Assembly (NCBI GenBank): GCA_027575765.1
Contig: JANBPT010000986.1
Location: 1 to 17,202 of the forward strand
Origin: Tieghemiomyces parasiticus
Lineage: Eukaryota > Kickxellomycota > Dimargaritomycetes > Dimargaritales > Dimargaritaceae
DNA length: 17,202 bases
Direction: 5' to 3'
In this document: in pieces, positions 15,001 through 17,202 of the stretch
Numbering within the stretch: position 1 is the first letter of the stretch
Layout of the letters: every line of letters starts with the position of its first letter
Position numbers and translations under genes: made by a program
The notes under the pieces: model-generated
The model's database searches: none
The model's input: only the letters and a program-made list of their open reading frames with translations
What the model was told of the DNA's origin: nothing

Positions 15001-16735
15001 TGACCTTCCACTCGCCCTGCTCACCGCCCAGTTCTCCCAGAAAGATCCCAAGGAGTATTTGGCGTTCCTGTCGGAATTGCAACGCCTCGACGAGCCATAC
15101 CGCCGGTTCAAGATTAACGATTACCTGGAGCGGCCGGCGGAGGCGTTGCCGTTCCTGGTCCAAACCGATACCGACCGTGATGAGGATCTACAGCTGGGTA
15201 GAATCCAGGACGTAGGTGCCAAGGCAAAGGAGGACAGTGGGGGACCGACGGAGGGGCAGTCACCGTCCTTGCTACGCCACCAACCCCGCCGTTTCGATGA
15301 GGTATTCGATTACGTGGTTAAGCACCACCTCTACATTGAAGTCCTTGACCTCTACCGTGACCGCCCCATCCGCCACCGACGCCTCTGCGGTGCTTTTGCT
15401 GACCACCTCTCAGAACAACGCCAGCACGCTCGGGCCGGCGGCCTCTACGTCCTGGCCGAGAACTGGGTCGAGGCCGTCAAGAGCTACCGTCGCGCCGGCA
15501 AGTGGGATATCGCTTTGGCCCTCGCTGCCCAGCACCGTCACCACGACCTCGGGACTGCCACCAGCCCCACCGGCAGTGGCGGAAAGTCAGGCGGTGGCGG
15601 TGGTGGTGGGCTGTACGAATTGGCGCGTGACATTGCCCAGCGGCTCGAAGACAAGCATCGTTACCGTGAGGCAGCCCAAATCTACCTGGACTATACTCCA
15701 GAAACCGAAACCGCCGTCCAGGTGCTCGTCCGCGGATCGGATTGGCTGGAGGCCGTACGGATTGCCCACCTGAGATCACGAACGGACCTCATTGAGACCC
15801 ACGTTATGCCAGGGATCAACGACGCCCTAGATGCGCTACATGAGGAGGTGGGGACCCTGACGGACCAGTGGCATGAACAACTCGCCCGGGTCCGGGAGAT
15901 TCGTCGGTTGGCAGCGGAAGCCGAAGCTGAAGCCAAACGGGTGGCGGCGGCGGCGGCGGCAGGCAACGACGACGACCACGACGAGGAGGCAGCGGGGTTT
16001 ACCATGGCCCATGACGCCGTGTCGATTCGATCGGAAGCCAGTACCCAGATCACCCGGTTCACGCGGTACACCGCCGCGCCGTCCACGGCGCAACTCACGA
16101 CGGGATCGATGCGATCGGGCAAAACCACCAACGCCCGTAGTCGTCGGAAGGAAGCCAAGAAATCCATCAGTGGTAAACGTGGGGGACCCGCCGAAGAAAT
16201 CTATCTCCTCGAGTCCATCGCCCGCCTCATCTCGCCTAAACTCGGGAGTATGGCCACCGAGATTGGGGCCTTGGCGCACGCCTTGACGATACTGCCCCTG
16301 CACCAGCAGCGACCCATCAAATCGCCCGTGATCCATGCTCGTAGTCATAGCCAAAGTTTCGGTGATTCGACCTCAGGCGCTGAGGGTGGTGACCACTCGA
16401 CGACGACAACGGCGGCGGCGGCGGTGTCTCCTCCGTCGCTGCCCCATGTCGGCCGTCGAGCGGCGGCTATCGAGATTCAGGACGACCTTGAACGGCTGTT
16501 TGTGGATATTCGGGCCCGCATAGACGAGGTGTACGACCCCGCCCGGTGCGCGGTTTTGAAAGTCATCCTTCGGTCGCCCTCCACCCCTCCTTCCACGAAC
16601 CGTCCGTCCGATGCGACCAATGAAGTGAACCCAACCTCCTCGCCCCGTAACGAGCCCCTCCCCCGAGGTGCCCAACTGGGGTCGACCGTCATTTTACGAC
16701 CGATCGTGCCCCAGCCCGAATGGCGGTATAAGTGA
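12062..16735 (+). CDS. ELP1: Elongator complex subunit 1 (Elp1/IKI3)
   Basis: A single-exon protein of 1557 residues, the scaffold of Elongator, which with Elp3 builds cm5/mcm5 side chains on U34 of tRNAs. Residues 1 to about 740 form the WD40 double propeller: MRSLTLL start, SWSPDEEVLLVVTG (about 166), LIMMTKDF, GWGKKETQFHGS (212-223), DDRRPRLAWRGD, DKNYHWYLVQ (about 373) and VPPPMC. VERGARLA (about 752) and MPRGNLETVQPRALVLAAVR (about 772-791) lead into the TPR/helical region (to about 1290), with KHRIDLNLLFDHNP and SQKDPKEYLAFL. The basic stretch ARSRRKEAKKSISGKRGG (1358-1375) corresponds to the Elp1 tRNA-binding region, and the rest mediates dimerisation. It is longer than the usual roughly 1300-1350 residues because of insertions near 1047-1077, a Gly run (1178-1185), an Ala run (near 1297) and a Ser/Thr/Ala segment (1426-1466). 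The ATG at 12062 is the first in frame and matches the family start. Confidence 0.96.
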   Translation: MRSLTLLTHQSLALNGPTTAETAQRALAELSLAETDATPHRSRLVHPDTANTSPVCNDTTTGDNYHLVHDTETSALWLARSRYPGPSDSASPPACQLLLPLSVPVDAQLVGFQYLLDLDALFIAFEQGDILLLREASSICPDGAATAAADLLDPVGDVVDGILATSWSPDEEVLLVVTGRHHLIMMTKDFDVLTEFPIYAESEGHEASVSVGWGKKETQFHGSAGKAAAQQTRDLSRRRLGPHDDRRPRLAWRGDATYFVCSTVDRHHQQPEPAEHRTLRVYSREGELMHTGEAIDCLESALCWKPSGGLIATSEQLPHRHDIIFWERNGLRHGEFSLREPAGTAVRALQWNTDSTVLAAILERAGRRYIQLWADKNYHWYLVQQIGPVTDGDWEDPILDARWDPELPLVLHITTRAGQQRHRYAADYLFGHARASAAGTSLSVACVVDGAQVKVTPFSVANVPPPMCHLTLDLPHPVRTVAFRSALEPTGTTTVSDYLAVLGTNPAAPVRLYGLTRDPARRHIVTAESLGDLPEFPAGLVPRQVVYPRADTLVVLAHDLQQHCDVLVRADFSGPELGGTETPAVIAAVWSTPAYPMGPESANLLRLVTALDSDDVFVETAVGTVYQVDYDRHTHPVTLRTTQPFCHLPEPCPWLYVMAVGPAADAPTVSGDALTVIARSDRNRLYLDRQQLSGACISLFIHDHFILYTTSDHYLRLLPRTLDAGDLLRLAQMAPMAGANADADSDLTQRRVERGARLACAVNGDTTVVLQMPRGNLETVQPRALVLAAVRQAIDRKDYRQAFLLARKHRIDLNLLFDHNPTQFRAMLPAITRQIEEPDYLNLLLSALQDENVCATKYPPRPRALLDSAPATAPAMRDGFWMAALESMTTPAEPLTYPGKRRELCAGIQRELEALNDPRYLPSIITASVCKDPGSLDEAVRVLIDLRDRGVPVAELEDTLQYLLFLVDVDKVYHAALAAYDLPLALLTAQFSQKDPKEYLAFLSELQRLDEPYRRFKINDYLERPAEALPFLVQTDTDRDEDLQLGRIQDVGAKAKEDSGGPTEGQSPSLLRHQPRRFDEVFDYVVKHHLYIEVLDLYRDRPIRHRRLCGAFADHLSEQRQHARAGGLYVLAENWVEAVKSYRRAGKWDIALALAAQHRHHDLGTATSPTGSGGKSGGGGGGGLYELARDIAQRLEDKHRYREAAQIYLDYTPETETAVQVLVRGSDWLEAVRIAHLRSRTDLIETHVMPGINDALDALHEEVGTLTDQWHEQLARVREIRRLAAEAEAEAKRVAAAAAAGNDDDHDEEAAGFTMAHDAVSIRSEASTQITRFTRYTAAPSTAQLTTGSMRSGKTTNARSRRKEAKKSISGKRGGPAEEIYLLESIARLISPKLGSMATEIGALAHALTILPLHQQRPIKSPVIHARSHSQSFGDSTSGAEGGDHSTTTTAAAAVSPPSLPHVGRRAAAIEIQDDLERLFVDIRARIDEVYDPARCAVLKVILRSPSTPPSTNRPSDATNEVNPTSSPRNEPLPRGAQLGSTVILRPIVPQPEWRYK

Positions 16736-16798
16736 CGTCTAAACCCCCAATGACTCTCGCGGGCTCTACCGTAAAGGTTTTACATTTATTACTTTTTC

Positions 16799-16804
16799 AA
16801 TAAA
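16799..16804 (+). terminator. ELP1 poly(A) signal AATAAA
   Basis: A canonical hexamer 63 nt after the ELP1 stop, embedded in a T-rich then A-rich stretch (TACTTTTTCAATAAAATAAT). This is the best poly(A) signal in the window. Confidence 0.7.
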
Positions 16805-17087
16805 ATAATGATTACACAGTCGGGGTGAGGTGGTTAACCTAACGAAGTTTAGTTTCCCATCTTCCACACATCGGCTGCCGATGACTGCTGTGGAGCGGTT
16901 GTTTATTGAAACCTTGCTGTATCCTAAACCTGCAGTATTAGACAAACTCCCGCGCAAATTCCTTAGGCATTACAATTCACAATGTAACTTAAGAGGGGGA
17001 GAAGAGGAATAAAATGACAGGCTGGTAAAAAGAGTGAGAGGTGACAGGGAAGTGAAGACAACAAATGTACATATTACACGCCGGAAA

Positions 17088-17115
17088 AGAGAGAGAGAGA
17101 ATGTGTGTGTGAGAG
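17088..17115. repeat. GA/GT dinucleotide microsatellite
   Basis: A run of GA units (17088-17100) is followed by GT units (17102-17110) and then more GA-rich sequence. It lies in non-coding DNA downstream of ELP1 and is probably length-variable. Confidence 0.6.
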
Positions 17116-17202
17116 TGAGGAGTGAGAGGGGAGGGAGGCAGGAAAAACGAGTACACGCAGAGGGGTCAAAGACATCGGACTTCGTATTATACAAGAGACT
17201 GA

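Larger units (their letters stand above)
16736..17202. other. ELP1 3' flank and unassigned sequence
   Basis: The ELP1 3' UTR begins here and probably ends soon after the AATAAA at 16799-16804. The remaining 400 nt have no supported gene: the frames at 16830-17012 (plus) and 16766-16957 and 16970-17194 (minus) lack recognisable features. The last 120 nt are purine-rich on the plus strand, so they read as a pyrimidine-rich tract for any gene on the minus strand. Confidence 0.4.

Noticed and set aside
16766..17194. Short frames on both strands after ELP1
   Set aside because: They have no recognisable motif, mutually overlap and end in microsatellite sequence. A gene could lie beyond the right edge but none is supported inside the window.

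Overview
The window is nuclear DNA of a fungus. It has intron-bearing genes with GTAAGN-type donors and CTAAC-like branch sites, AATAAA-type polyadenylation signals, GC-rich coding regions with AT-richer flanks, and a DUF2015 gene, a family I know from fungi. The rather long introns (145-192 nt) and the long low-complexity insertions in otherwise conserved proteins suggest an early-diverging, GC-rich lineage. That placement is only inference.

Layout from left to right: (1) 1-77, minus, N-terminal stub of an unidentified protein. (2) 989-1723, plus, mitochondrial ribosomal protein uS7m. (3) 1994-2401, minus, mitochondrial ribosomal protein bL31m. (4) 2843-3435, plus, three-exon LSM5. (5) 4081-6363, minus, YTH-domain m6A reader. 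(6) 7536-8787, plus, four-exon peptidyl-tRNA hydrolase (Pth1/PTRH1 type). (7) 9702-10363, plus, two-exon DUF2015 single-pass membrane protein. (8) 10765-11355, minus, oxidoreductase-like (OXLD1-type) mitochondrial protein. (9) 12062-16735, plus, Elongator subunit 1. (10) 16736-17202, 3' flank with a poly(A) signal and purine-rich microsatellite DNA. Genes sit mostly in divergent and convergent pairs, with no operon-like organisation.

Most products act in RNA metabolism and translation: two mitoribosomal proteins, recycling of peptidyl-tRNA, tRNA wobble-uridine modification (Elongator), m6A reading and the LSm ring. OXLD1 and probably Pth1 add to the mitochondrial side. This looks like ordinary fungal gene adjacency, not a dedicated system, and I found no mobile element, CRISPR array, rRNA, tRNA or obvious novel multigene system.

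The signals most worth a second look are regulatory. LSM5 and PTH1 each contain an intron with a good internal branch site plus AG that would give a frame-breaking isoform. The first PTH1 intron is fully open and offers a second N-terminus. The YTH and DUF2015 genes have long upstream stretches almost or completely free of sense-strand ATG while the opposite strand has many. The YTH gene has an overlapping, out-of-frame upstream ORF. The OXLD1/ELP1 divergent promoter carries two CACGTG boxes.
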